NCBI GenBank assembly: GCA_905234985.1 | Contig: CAJOJQ010000012.1 | Coordinates: 16,795 to 80,794 of the forward strand | DNA from: an uncultured Christensenellaceae bacterium | Lineage (GTDB): Bacteria > Bacillota > Clostridia > Christensenellales > Aristaeellaceae | Length of the DNA stretch: 64,000 nt | Direction of reading: 5' to 3' | Shown here: positions 56,205 through 64,000 of the stretch, one piece after another | How the letters are laid out: every line of letters begins with the position of its first letter | Numbering within the stretch: position 1 is the stretch's first letter | Notes under the pieces: model-generated | What the model was told of the DNA's origin: nothing | Database searches by the model: none | Seen by the model: only the letters and a program-made list of their open reading frames with translations | Translations under genes and position numbers: made by a program

Positions 56205-56312
56205 AGAGATAGGAGAGAGGAGATAGGAGAGAGGAGTTTTGGTTTGCATATACCTGCCGCTGAACCGTCAGTTTTCAACAATGCAAACTCCTATCTCCTC
56301 TCTCCTGATTCC
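56205..56312. repeat. Repeat cassette 2: 14-nt tandem units with inverted arm
   Basis: Two perfect copies of gagataggagagag (56206-56233) are followed by a spacer of about 45 nt and an inverted arm atgcaaactcctatctcctc (56281-56300) and tctcctg. The arms can pair over about 25 nt. It shares the 14-nt period and arm layout of the cassette at 21141-21270. It fills the 56063-56321 gap with nothing else recognised. Confidence 0.7.
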
Positions 56313-56321
56313 TAACTTTCA

Positions 56322-56711
56322 TTACCCGTTCATCAGCCCATACACGATCACGCCCGCCGTCTTGCCCAATGCCAGGGCGGCGGCGGCGTAGCGCATATCG
56401 GGGCTAATGGAAAGCCGGTCGAAAAAAACGGGAATCACTTCCACCGCCTCCGCCAGGGCCGAACCTAACATGCCCACGAACATGCCGCCCAATACCATGG
56501 CGCCCATGCCTAAGAAATCCGGTAGAAAGCCAGCGGCGTGAACGGTGCCCAGGGCCGAGCCGACAGCTAAGGCGGCGGCGCACAGGCGCATATTGGCCCG
56601 GATGTTCAGGATGTCCGTCAGCCGCATAGGCAATTGCAGCATCATCCACAGGGGCGCGGCGCAAACGCCCACCGTCAGGCCGCCCATGAGGCCCAGCAGC
56701 ACCGCCGTCAT
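56322..56711 (-). CDS. spoVAB: Stage V sporulation protein AB
   Basis: A 129-residue membrane protein with four helices (VLLGLMGGLTVGVCAAPLW, MRLCAAALAVGSALGTV). The segment GMFVGMLGSALAEAVEVIPVFFDRL matches the SpoVAB end LSGVFVGMLAAALTEVLNVLPI. The ATG at 56711 overlaps the spoVAA stop (ATGA). The frame stays open upstream inside spoVAA, which is a shadow. Confidence 0.9.
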   Translation of the reverse strand: MTAVLLGLMGGLTVGVCAAPLWMMLQLPMRLTDILNIRANMRLCAAALAVGSALGTVHAAGFLPDFLGMGAMVLGGMFVGMLGSALAEAVEVIPVFFDRLSISPDMRYAAAALALGKTAGVIVYGLMNG

Positions 56712-57265
56712 GGGGTCAGCCCCGAAACCTGCTCGGCGGACTGGCGATATTCCTCCAGCTTGATTTCCAGCGGCGCCACCGTGCGTTTGCGGCCCAGCAG
56801 CGCGTAATACAGCGAAACGCCCATGAACACCCCCGCCGCGTAAGGCGCTGTGATCAGCCAGGCGTTTTCCGCCTGACGGCCCGTGATCAGGCGGTACAGG
56901 GACTGCTGCGCGTCCATCATGTTCACGTCGGCGTGGAACCAGGTGATGGCTAAGGCGCTGCCCGCCATGAGGATCAGAAAGGCCAGAACGGTGCGCAGGA
57001 CGTGGGTGCGGCTGCGCTTGCTTTCCGGCACGATATGCACGAAGCACTCCGCCGGGCCAAGCACCGTCAGGTCGGGACATACGCCGATCACGGCCTTCAC
57101 CAGCGCCATGGCAGGCAAACGCCATACGCCCTCTTTTTTCGTGCATTCCACCGGCAGATCCATCACCCGCGCGCCCTGAGCGTCCAGCGCGTCGGCGATA
57201 TGGCGCACCAGCAATTGCTCGCCGGGCTTTATGGCGGTTCGGGCTTTCAACTGCAAATACAGCAA
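56708..57265 (-). CDS. spoVAA: Stage V sporulation protein AA
   Basis: A 185-residue protein with a soluble N-terminal half and two membrane helices (LRTVLAFLILMAGSALAITWF, APYAAGVFMGVSLYYALLG). The start MLYLQLKARTAIKPGEQLLV and SRTHVLRTVLAF fit SpoVAA. It opens the spoVA series. No sigma-G promoter was identified with confidence upstream. Confidence 0.9.
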   Translation of the reverse strand: MLYLQLKARTAIKPGEQLLVRHIADALDAQGARVMDLPVECTKKEGVWRLPAMALVKAVIGVCPDLTVLGPAECFVHIVPESKRSRTHVLRTVLAFLILMAGSALAITWFHADVNMMDAQQSLYRLITGRQAENAWLITAPYAAGVFMGVSLYYALLGRKRTVAPLEIKLEEYRQSAEQVSGLTP

Positions 57266-57417
57266 AACGCATCACCTCGTCACGTTTTTTTCCAGTCTGC
57301 CCCGCGCAGCGGTTTTTTATCACGAAAAATGCAAGGAAACATCGCGTCATATTGATTTGGCCGATATAAAACAAAGCCCCGGCTGATGTGAGCCGGAGCC
57401 TTTGCCATACAGGAATA

Positions 57418-58764
57418 TTATACGGGGGTGTTCGCCGCGTCGATCAATGCCCGGCGCATGCCGGATACAACGCGAATGATGTCCGGGTCGAAGTGGGAGC
57501 CGCTTTCGGAAACGATCAGATCCAGGGCGGCGTCGGGGCTCATGGCGGCTTTATACACCCGCACGGAAACCAGGGCGTCGAATACGTCCGCCACGGCCAT
57601 GATTCGGGCGGGCAGGGGGATTTCCTCGCCCTTGAGTCCGGCGGGGTAGCCCGCGCCGTTCCACTTTTCATGGTGGGACACGGCGATGTCCTCGGCGATT
57701 TTCAGGAAAGCGGCGTCGTCCTCGAAGGTGGAGAAAATGTTTCGGATCACTTCTCCGCCTTTGGAGGAATGCTTTTTGATTTCTTCAAATTCCTCCGCTG
57801 TCAATCTGCCGGGCTTCAGCAGGATCACGTCGCTGACGGCGATTTTGCCCACGTCGTGCAGCGCCGCCGCGTTTTCGATTTCCATGATCATGTGGTCGGT
57901 CAGGTAATCCTTGTACTGGTCGTCCTTCCGCATTTCCCGGGCGATCATGCCCACGTATTTTTTCGTGCGGATCACGTGTTCGCCGGTACTCACGTCGCGG
58001 GTTTCGATGAGGGTAGCCAGAGCGTCGATCACGCGGGTCTGCAGGCTGTTTTTGCGCTCCATTTCCTCCTGGACTTTTTCGGCCAGCGCCGCCTGATCGT
58101 CCAGCATTTTCGCGTTGCGCCGGGTGATGCCGAAGGCCAGCACCGCCACGGCGGTCACGCAGATCAGCCGCGGCATGACGTAATGCCAGAACAGCTCCTC
58201 CATCCGCCGGGGCGTTGCCAGGGCGACCCGTTCGGCCCGGGTGAGCGCGTCCGGGTCAGCCGCGCCCTTGAGCATGTTCCGATCCGCCATGCCGATGAAG
58301 AACCCGCCGTATACGCTGACGACCACCAGCAGGGCTGTGCCGATCAGCGTCCACAGCAGCAGACGCTTCTGATCCCGGTACTGGGCGGCCAGGATGGGCG
58401 GCAGCGCCAGCAGGATCACGGACTGAAAGGTGAGAACGGTACACAGGGTGCCAATGCCCAAATAGGCGGAGGAAATGGTCAGGTATTTGAACCAGGATTT
58501 TTTCAGAATGGTATCTTCCCGGTGTGGCGCTTGATCGTGAATCAAATAAACCAATATCGGCAGACCGAACAGGACCGTACCTACTGCCGCGCACAGCCGC
58601 ACTGCAGCTTTTTCCGCCGTGAAAATGCCTAATTCGGTGAGGCTCTCCGTCGCCAGCATCAGCAGAAGCAGAATGGCAAGGCATTTGACGTTGAACAGGT
58701 TCACACGCGCTTCCGCCGATTCGTAAAGCGCCTTTCTTTCTTCTCTCAACGGTTCCGCTTCCAT
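57418..58764 (-). CDS. Membrane-bound HD-GYP phosphodiesterase
   Basis: A 448-residue protein. About six N-terminal membrane helices (LLLLMLATESLTEL, VLFGLPILVYLIH) are followed by an HD-GYP domain. HD motif AALHDVGKIAV and ISHHEKWNGAGYPAGLKGEEIPLPARIMAVADVFDAL are seen, so c-di-GMP hydrolysis is likely. The GYP triad is intact (GAGYPAG). The ATG at 58764 has gaggggg upstream; the longer frame begins with TTG at 58806 and overlaps metK. It lies 38 nt past metK. Confidence 0.87.
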   Translation of the reverse strand: MEAEPLREERKALYESAEARVNLFNVKCLAILLLLMLATESLTELGIFTAEKAAVRLCAAVGTVLFGLPILVYLIHDQAPHREDTILKKSWFKYLTISSAYLGIGTLCTVLTFQSVILLALPPILAAQYRDQKRLLLWTLIGTALLVVVSVYGGFFIGMADRNMLKGAADPDALTRAERVALATPRRMEELFWHYVMPRLICVTAVAVLAFGITRRNAKMLDDQAALAEKVQEEMERKNSLQTRVIDALATLIETRDVSTGEHVIRTKKYVGMIAREMRKDDQYKDYLTDHMIMEIENAAALHDVGKIAVSDVILLKPGRLTAEEFEEIKKHSSKGGEVIRNIFSTFEDDAAFLKIAEDIAVSHHEKWNGAGYPAGLKGEEIPLPARIMAVADVFDALVSVRVYKAAMSPDAALDLIVSESGSHFDPDIIRVVSGMRRALIDAANTPV

Positions 58765-58802
58765 GCGGCAGATTCCCCCTCGAAGCGTTCTTTCAATCCC
58801 GA

Positions 58803-59987
58803 TCAACCGAACAGATGCGCCGGAGCGGCGGCTTTCAGGGCGTCCACCTGATCCAGCCGCTCCCAGGGCAGGTCGATATCCGTGCGGCCAAAATGACCGT
58901 AGGCGGCGGTCTGGCGGTAGATGGGGCGGCGCAGGTTCAGGCGCTTGATGATGGCGTCGGGCCGCATGTCAAACACCTTTTCCACCAGTTTGGCGATTTC
59001 ATCGTCGGGCAGAATACCGGTGCCCCGGGTATTCACCTGGAAGGAGACGGGCTGAGCCACGCCGATGGCGTAGGCCAGGGCGATTTCGCACTGACGGGCC
59101 AGGCCGGACGCCACCACGTTTTTGGCCGCGTGCCGGGCGGCGTAAGCGGCGGAACGGTCCACTTTGGTGGGGTCCTTGCCGGAGAAAGCGCCGCCGCCGT
59201 GGGGGGCGTAACCGCCGTAGGTGTCCACGATGATCTTGCGCCCGGTCAGGCCGCTGTCGCCCGCGGGGCCGCCCACTACGAAGCGTCCGGTGGGGTTGAT
59301 GAAATACTTGGTGTCCGCGCTCAAAAGCTCGGCGGGGATCACCTGCTTGATCACGTCCTCAATCATGGCGCGCTCGATTTGCTCATGGGTCACGGCGTCG
59401 TCGTGCTGGGTGGAGATCACGATGGTATCCACCGCCACGGGCTTGCCGTCCTCATACACCACGGTCACCTGGGCCTTGCCGTCGGGACGCATCCAGGGGC
59501 ATACGCCGGTTTTGCGCACCACCGCCATGCGGCGGGTGAGCCGGTGGGCCAGGGCGATGGGCATGGGCATCATTTCGGGGGTCTCGTCGCAGGCGAAGCC
59601 GAACATCATGCCCTGATCCCCCGCGCCGGTTTCGTTTTCTTCCGTGGAACGGGTTTCCAAAGCGTCGTCCACGCCCTGGGCGATGTCGGGGGACTGATCG
59701 TGTACAGCGGTCAGCACGGCGCAGCTTTCGCCGTCAAAGCCCTTCTTGGCCCGGTCGTAGCCGATTTCGTTCACCACCTTGCGAACGATGTCCGCGATGG
59801 GCACGTAGCCCTGGGTGGTGATTTCGCCCATGACCAGAATCAGGCCCGTGGTGGCGCAGGTTTCGCAAGCCACCCGGGAATAGGGGTCCTGCTCCAGCAG
59901 CGCGTCCAGCACGGCGTCGGAAATCTGATCGCAGATTTTGTCCGGATGCCCTTCGGTAACGGATTCAGAAGTGAACAATGTGCGCAT
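58803..59987 (-). CDS. metK: S-adenosylmethionine synthase
   Basis: A 394-residue enzyme making SAM from methionine and ATP. It has [50 protein letters not shown] and [23 protein letters not shown], and it has the normal family length. It is preceded by an S-box riboswitch and terminator, so its synthesis should drop when SAM is abundant. Confidence 0.97.
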   Translation of the reverse strand: MRTLFTSESVTEGHPDKICDQISDAVLDALLEQDPYSRVACETCATTGLILVMGEITTQGYVPIADIVRKVVNEIGYDRAKKGFDGESCAVLTAVHDQSPDIAQGVDDALETRSTEENETGAGDQGMMFGFACDETPEMMPMPIALAHRLTRRMAVVRKTGVCPWMRPDGKAQVTVVYEDGKPVAVDTIVISTQHDDAVTHEQIERAMIEDVIKQVIPAELLSADTKYFINPTGRFVVGGPAGDSGLTGRKIIVDTYGGYAPHGGGAFSGKDPTKVDRSAAYAARHAAKNVVASGLARQCEIALAYAIGVAQPVSFQVNTRGTGILPDDEIAKLVEKVFDMRPDAIIKRLNLRRPIYRQTAAYGHFGRTDIDLPWERLDQVDALKAAAPAHLFG

Positions 59988-60040
59988 GGTCTCTTTCTCC
60001 TTTGGTTTTTCTTAGATTTCTGAATACCGTATCGGGCCGC

Positions 60041-60074
60041 GAAAATGCCGCTTATCTGAACAGACAAGCGGCAT
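60041..60074 (-). terminator. Riboswitch expression-platform terminator upstream of metK
   Basis: On the minus strand atgccgctt pairs with aagcggcat around a 12-nt loop and is followed by ttttcg. It is positioned between the S-box aptamer and metK. Confidence 0.7.
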
Positions 60075-60096
60075 GAAAAACATCTTTCGTTTGCGC

Positions 60097-60200
60097 CTTA
60101 TCTGCCAGCGTGGTAATCACGCTGCTGGAATTAGCACCTTGCGGTTTCCCGCCGGTTGCCGGGCTTCATCGGGCCAGTCCCTCAGCCGCTCTGGATAAGG
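60097..60200 (-). promoter_or_regulatory. SAM-I (S-box) riboswitch
   Basis: On the minus strand the aptamer runs from CTTATCCAGAGCGGCTGAGG through GGCCCGATGAAGCCCGGCAACC, and AAGGTGCTAATTCCAGCAG, to GCAGATAAGG. All conserved blocks of the S-box are present, in order. The closing P1 helix is cttatc/gataag. A hairpin with a T-run follows, so it acts by transcription termination upstream of metK. Confidence 0.95.
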
Positions 60201-60216
60201 TATTCAGTTCGGAAAC

Positions 60217-60245
60217 AGTATACACGAGGATTCGTATTCCGTCAA
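60217..60245 (-). promoter_or_regulatory. Promoter of the metK unit
   Basis: On the minus strand TTGACG and TATACT are separated by 17 nt, 15-20 nt before the riboswitch. Confidence 0.75.
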
Positions 60246-60268
60246 GGAATTTTGAAAAATACCGAATA

Positions 60269-60664
60269 TTATCCATTGATTTTCAGGATGCCGGAACGCT
60301 GGCACATTTCCAGCAGTTTGGCGAACAGTTCACTGACCGCAAACGCCTCGTCCGGTCCGTCATAACGCACGGACCGGGAGCCGTCGGACTTGTTTTTGTA
60401 CACAACGAAACGGTTCTCGCCCGCTTTGAAGATTCCGTAAGCTCTGGGGGCGCGATAGTCCTCCCCGATAAAAAAGCGAAGCTGCTCCAAAGGAATTTTC
60501 CGCCCGGTGCAGTATTCCTTCAGCTCTTCCAGGGTTTTGGGCAGGGAAAAGGCGTGGGAATAGGCGGAGACATAGTTTTCATTGGCCCCGCCGCAATGGG
60601 GACAGCTGCGGTCGCGGGCGCTGACGCTTTCACCGCAGAAAACACATTTGGACATGGAAATCAT
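60269..60664 (-). CDS. Zinc-ribbon protein, short paralogue
   Basis: A 131-residue protein. A zinc ribbon (CVFCGESVSARDRSCPHCGG) occupies residues 7-26. A conserved domain of about 85 residues follows, including LEELKEYCTGRKIPLEQLRFFIGEDYRAPRAYGIFKAGENRFVVYKNKSDG and RSVRYDGPDEAFAVSELFAKLL. The same two modules begin the 611-residue protein upstream (about 60% identical by eye). No membrane helix is present. The start at 60664 has aaagga eight nt upstream. The function is unknown. Confidence 0.78.
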   Translation of the reverse strand: MISMSKCVFCGESVSARDRSCPHCGGANENYVSAYSHAFSLPKTLEELKEYCTGRKIPLEQLRFFIGEDYRAPRAYGIFKAGENRFVVYKNKSDGSRSVRYDGPDEAFAVSELFAKLLEMCQRSGILKING

Positions 60665-60709
60665 TTTCTTATTCCTTTCTTCATCCGGCAGAATATTCCG
60701 CCGAAGCTG

Positions 60710-62545
60710 TTACCAGTCCGAATCCCAATCCGTATCGCCGATGTCCCAGTCGTCATAATCCGAGCTGTTCCAGCGGCTTTCGCTTTCCCGGCGCTCCGCT
60801 TCCCTTTGCGCGGCTTCCCGCTCTCGTTCGACTCTCGCGGCTTCGGCCGCTTCCGCCCGTTCAATGGAAAGCCAGGCGGCGGATGTTTTGAAGTCGGTGG
60901 TGTGCCAGTCGTCATCCCATTCGTCCGCAACGGTTGCCGCGGTGGATCCTTGATAGGTATCGCCGAGGAAGATTTCAGAAAGACCGTCGCCGGAAGGTTC
61001 GGAGGACGTTTTCCAGTCGTTGCTGTCGGCGTCGAACTTATACCAGGAGGTTTTGTAATGGTAGTACAGGTCGTTCTCCTGCTTCAGATAACCGTTGATC
61101 TGAATGGCCTGCATTCCGGCGGCAGACGTTTTAAAATCAGTAACAGACCATTGTTCCAGCCAGCCTGGTTCATAGTTTTTTCCCAGATAAACCAGGGTAG
61201 ATTTAGCAGGTGCGGAGGTTGCGTACCATTCGCCGGATGAAGGCTCGGCATAGATGTAAGGATCCGGCTTTTTTCCGTATGTGTACCAGCAGTATTCATA
61301 ATTCCAGGAAGAAGACCAAGAGGAATATCCTTGTTTCTTCTGTGCTTTCTTATACTGGTAATAAACCTGACCGCCGCGGCGGTAGTAACCTTCAAGCTGA
61401 TTCTGAATGGCATAAGGGGTGGATTCCGTAAAACTCCTTATGCCGTTTTTCAGATCTTTATCACTCGTCCCCAGGTAATCCAGGCTTTCCGCCGGGACGC
61501 CGTTTTTGACGGGACAGCCGGATATGACCCAGTCGCTGGCCGCCTTCTGAAAGGTATACCAGGTTCCGCTATTTTTGTATGTATCCCTGTAATAACAGTT
61601 TTCTTCGTAACTGTAATATCCGGCTTTCACAGGGAACAGCGAATAATCGGGCACATTCCATGAACTCTGCCAGGCGGTTCCAAGATATTCCAGGGTTATT
61701 CCCAGCCGATCGTACTTTGGTTCTCCCGTCGCTTTCCAATCGCATTCTGACGCGGTATATATATACCAGGTGTTTTTTCCGTCGCGGTAATAGACCGCGC
61801 GATTCGAGCCGTCCTCCCCGGAAGGGCTGATTTCCTGATAGTATCCGTCATTCAGATGATCGTTGCTGGAAGAAGAGGAAACGACCTTTTGGTTTTTAAG
61901 ATCAAAAGTGTAATACTGTTTTCCGATGTATACGCTGTCATACGTATTTGGCCGCTGGCGCAGGGAATTGATCTGATCATTGATTTTGCTTTGCTCGCTC
62001 AGCCAGCCAGATAAACCGTTCAGCAGGGGCATTAAAATGAAAAAGCCAATTATGAACAGAGGCGTCCACTTCTTCAACCGGCCGGATGATGTTTGGGAAG
62101 ACGAACTGCCAGATGATCCTCGGGAAATCGAGCCGCCGGAAGCGCGGGAAACAGCGCCGTCGGGATAAATCCCCCGGTTATGGCATTCGGAAAGCAGCTT
62201 TTCAAACAGCTCGTTCACCGCGTGCGCTTCATCCGGGCCGTCGTATCTCACAGCGCGGGTGCCGTCCGCCTTGTTCTTATACACGACAAAGCGGTTTTCT
62301 CCTGCTTTGTAAATGCCGAAAGCTTTGGGTTCCCGGTAATCCTGGCCCACAAAGAAGCGCATGCGCAGGAGGGGCATTCCGCGTTCAGCGCAATACTCCT
62401 TCAGTTCCGCAATAGTCTTTGGATGGAAGATCCGCCTGGGCGTATCTTCCACGTAATTTGCGTTCTTTCCGCCGCAGTGCGGACAGTTTTTTTCATTCGA
62501 CAGCAGGGTACCGCCGCAGAAGGGACATTTCAGGGTGGAAGCCAT
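60710..62545 (-). CDS. Zinc-ribbon membrane protein with Tyr/Trp-rich repeats
   Basis: A 611-residue protein. Zinc ribbon CPFCGGTLLSNEKNCPHCGG (residues 7-26) and the second shared domain (residues about 42-130) come first. A Ser/Gly linker and a single membrane helix (WTPLFIIGFFILMPLLNGL) follow. The long remainder has several 80-90-residue repeats of the pattern GYY-x-YY-x-WY-x-W-x-P-x-YLG, then a charged Glu/Arg stretch and an Asp/Trp tail. The N-terminus should be cytosolic and the repeats outside. No known family was recognised. It starts with ATG at 62545 in the reverse strand. Confidence 0.75.
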   Translation of the reverse strand: MASTLKCPFCGGTLLSNEKNCPHCGGKNANYVEDTPRRIFHPKTIAELKEYCAERGMPLLRMRFFVGQDYREPKAFGIYKAGENRFVVYKNKADGTRAVRYDGPDEAHAVNELFEKLLSECHNRGIYPDGAVSRASGGSISRGSSGSSSSQTSSGRLKKWTPLFIIGFFILMPLLNGLSGWLSEQSKINDQINSLRQRPNTYDSVYIGKQYYTFDLKNQKVVSSSSSNDHLNDGYYQEISPSGEDGSNRAVYYRDGKNTWYIYTASECDWKATGEPKYDRLGITLEYLGTAWQSSWNVPDYSLFPVKAGYYSYEENCYYRDTYKNSGTWYTFQKAASDWVISGCPVKNGVPAESLDYLGTSDKDLKNGIRSFTESTPYAIQNQLEGYYRRGGQVYYQYKKAQKKQGYSSWSSSWNYEYCWYTYGKKPDPYIYAEPSSGEWYATSAPAKSTLVYLGKNYEPGWLEQWSVTDFKTSAAGMQAIQINGYLKQENDLYYHYKTSWYKFDADSNDWKTSSEPSGDGLSEIFLGDTYQGSTAATVADEWDDDWHTTDFKTSAAWLSIERAEAAEAARVEREREAAQREAERRESESRWNSSDYDDWDIGDTDWDSDW

Positions 62546-62596
62546 AGAATCATCCTCCGTTGTTATAGAATACGGCCCGTGAGTTCGCTTTCTTCT

Positions 62597-64000
62597 TTAC
62601 TTTCGATCCTCTATTCTGGTCAGATGCAGTTCTTTCCCGTTCATTTCTATCGTCAGGTGCGACGCGTCCGTAAGCGTATAGTTCATATTGCCGTTTTCCA
62701 TGCAAAGCAGGCCGTTTTTCCATTGCACCGGAAAAACTTCCTGATGCGGCGACACTTCCAGGGTATACGTAAGCTCCAGGGACTTTTTGTCCATCCGGAG
62801 CTGAACCTGATCCGCCCCGGACAGAGCAAACGCCTCCGCCGCCTCCTCCGGATCAACAGACCATATTCTGTCAAAGAAATACCTATATGAAATCATTTTT
62901 TCCCTGCAAAAGGTTTCCGCCTTGCTGCCCGGCGTAACAATGGCGCAGAGTTTCGGACACTCTTCAAATACTTGATACTGCGAAATCGAAGAGGAGCCGA
63001 AATCGCTGAGCGACGGGGGCAATACAGCTGTTGTCAGGTTAGAATTATTACAAAAGGAATTTTTACCAATTGTTGTCAGGCCTTCCCCAAAGACAATGGA
63101 TTCCAGGGAGTCAATGCCGAAAAAACACCTTTCTCCGATGTATCTGAGCGTGGAGGGAAAGGTCAGGGTTTTCAGGCCCTTTGCATTAAAGTAAGCGCCA
63201 ATAGTTTCCAGTCCTTCCGGAAAAATCAGAGAACCGGAATAAATTCGATAGAACGCATTCCAACTCTTAATCGTTTTCAGGGTGGAAGGAAAGACCACCT
63301 GATAGCAGTTAATGCCGTCAATAGCACGATACTCGATGGTTTCAATACCCTCTGGAATATGGATGATCCAGTTCTCGTAATCCCTGTCAGAAGGGTATTC
63401 AGGAACGCTGAGCAGCGCTTTTTCTTCCGAATCTACCAGCAGCCCGTCGATGACCGGATACCGGGGAGAAAAGGAAATAAACTCGCGCGCCCAGATCACG
63501 GCGCCCGGCTCAATCTTTTCAATTCCTGCCGGAATGGTCAGGCGGAGCCCGGAAATCTTGAAAGCGTCTTCCTCAATGCGGCGGACTGTATCAGCCAGAA
63601 TGACTTCATCCAGATACTCCGGAAAGTCAAACGCCTCTCTGCTGATCACCAGCGTTCCTTCCGGAACGGTATAGGAAGCTTCTTTTCGGTTTCTCGGATA
63701 AGTCAGCAAAGTATGCGTTTTCGATTCAAACAGGACCCCTTCCCGCGTTTCATAATTCAATCCGTTTTCGATCCGGATCTCCTCCAGATCGTAAAACCCG
63801 ATGCTGCCCGCATCTATTTTTTCCAGGCCCGCGGGAAGAACCAGAATCTTCGGCCCGGGAACGCGTTCCGAGTCCCCGTTCGCCTGCTTCCGATAGACGT
63901 TTCGTAACTGTCCAGTCCACCCAAAAATTAACATAAAATTCCAAAAGGTAAACTGAGCAGTGATGTCGAATAATAAACCATAGCAAGAGGAGCTATGGGG
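62597..64000 (-). CDS. Leucine-rich-repeat (BspA-like, LRR_5) protein, 5' end outside window
   Basis: At least 445 residues from an ATG at 63934. The frame stays open another 22 codons to base 64000, reading GLLFDITAQFTFWNFML, so the real start may be outside the window. LRR_5/BspA-like repeats are seen as LPAGLEKIDAGSIGFYDL, IPEGIETIEYRAIDG, FPSTLKTIKSWNAFY, FPEGLETIGAYF, FPSTLRYIGERCFF and FGEGLTTIGKNSF. A beta-rich, non-repeat C-terminal domain follows. It is probably surface- or extracellular-facing. The stop lies 51 nt upstream of the zinc-ribbon gene, so it may head the same operon. Confidence 0.78.
   Translation of the reverse strand, partial: PHSSSCYGLLFDITAQFTFWNFMLIFGWTGQLRNVYRKQANGDSERVPGPKILVLPAGLEKIDAGSIGFYDLEEIRIENGLNYETREGVLFESKTHTLLTYPRNRKEASYTVPEGTLVISREAFDFPEYLDEVILADTVRRIEEDAFKISGLRLTIPAGIEKIEPGAVIWAREFISFSPRYPVIDGLLVDSEEKALLSVPEYPSDRDYENWIIHIPEGIETIEYRAIDGINCYQVVFPSTLKTIKSWNAFYRIYSGSLIFPEGLETIGAYFNAKGLKTLTFPSTLRYIGERCFFGIDSLESIVFGEGLTTIGKNSFCNNSNLTTAVLPPSLSDFGSSSISQYQVFEECPKLCAIVTPGSKAETFCREKMISYRYFFDRIWSVDPEEAAEAFALSGADQVQLRMDKKSLELTYTLEVSPHQEVFPVQWKNGLLCMENGNMNYTLTDASHLTIEMNGKELHLTRIEDRK

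Noticed and set aside
56712..57374. Long frame reading upstream of spoVAB
   Set aside because: It is the out-of-frame shadow of spoVAA; the ATGA overlap gives the proper spoVAB start.

Overview
The window is a GC-rich chromosome segment of a spore-forming member of the Clostridia. The evidence for sporulation is a spoVAA-AB-AC-AD-AE set, a GerMN-domain protein and a SPOCS/LysM protein resembling SipL. Gram-positive traits include Shine-Dalgarno sites of the AGGAGG type, an S-box (SAM-I) riboswitch, a PyrR-type attenuator and the rimP-nusA-rnpM-ylxQ-infB-rbfA gene order. The many secreted proteins with MKK-(L/A)n-AMA/E signal peptides and the GC content would suit a Christensenellales-like gut or rumen lineage, but that is inference. 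No rRNA, tRNA, CRISPR array, prophage or intact insertion sequence was seen.

Layout. 1-6.7 kb: end of a GerMN gene, then a minus-strand purine operon (xpt followed by a BMP-type nucleoside ABC importer). 7.0-11.5 kb: three large secreted proteins of unknown function and a carboxylesterase. 12.3-21.1 kb: the translation/RNA operon rimP-nusA-rnpM-ylxQ-infB-rbfA-nrnA-truB and a NagD-like phosphatase. 21.3-22.6 kb: an ABC permease and ATPase without a binding protein. 22.7-28.2 kb: the SipL-like protein, an acetyltransferase behind a consensus promoter with a palindrome, serine dehydratase sdaAB-sdaAA and a diguanylate cyclase. 28.3-33.1 kb: asd-dapA-dapB, and an acyltransferase paired with a zinc-ribbon membrane protein. 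33.3-35.7 kb: two secreted NlpC/P60-like paralogues and a MazG-like pyrophosphohydrolase. 35.7-45.6 kb: a sortase remnant, a FAD oxidoreductase, glutamate dehydrogenase, an M20 peptidase with two membrane proteins, a FUSC/HAD-like fusion and a GH53 galactanase. 45.7-54.2 kb: a pentapeptide-repeat protein, an attenuator-controlled uracil permease, an orphan 5'-nucleotidase C-terminal domain, a MoxR-DUF58 cluster and an ECF S component. 54.2-57.3 kb: spoVA. 57.4-64.0 kb: an HD-GYP protein, SAM-riboswitch-controlled metK, two zinc-ribbon paralogues and a leucine-rich-repeat protein open at the right edge.

Functional themes are nucleobase salvage (xpt with nucleoside import, uracil permease), nitrogen and amino acid metabolism (sdaA, gdhA, dap genes, metK, M20 peptidase), and envelope or spore biology. 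c-di-GMP turnover is suggested by one GGDEF and one HD-GYP protein, each membrane-anchored.

The most unusual material is non-coding. There are three copies of a hairpin repeat whose stems differ by compensated substitutions, and two cassettes with 14-nt direct repeats and inverted arms. A 368-bp element with 12-bp terminal inverted repeats sits between a PyrR-type attenuator and the uracil permease. A 74-bp tandem duplication lies between the NlpC/P60 paralogues, and repeats lie beside the sortase remnant. Among proteins, the zinc-ribbon/Tyr-Trp-repeat pair, the FUSC/HAD-like fusion and the DUF5058-partner-M20 set look least described.
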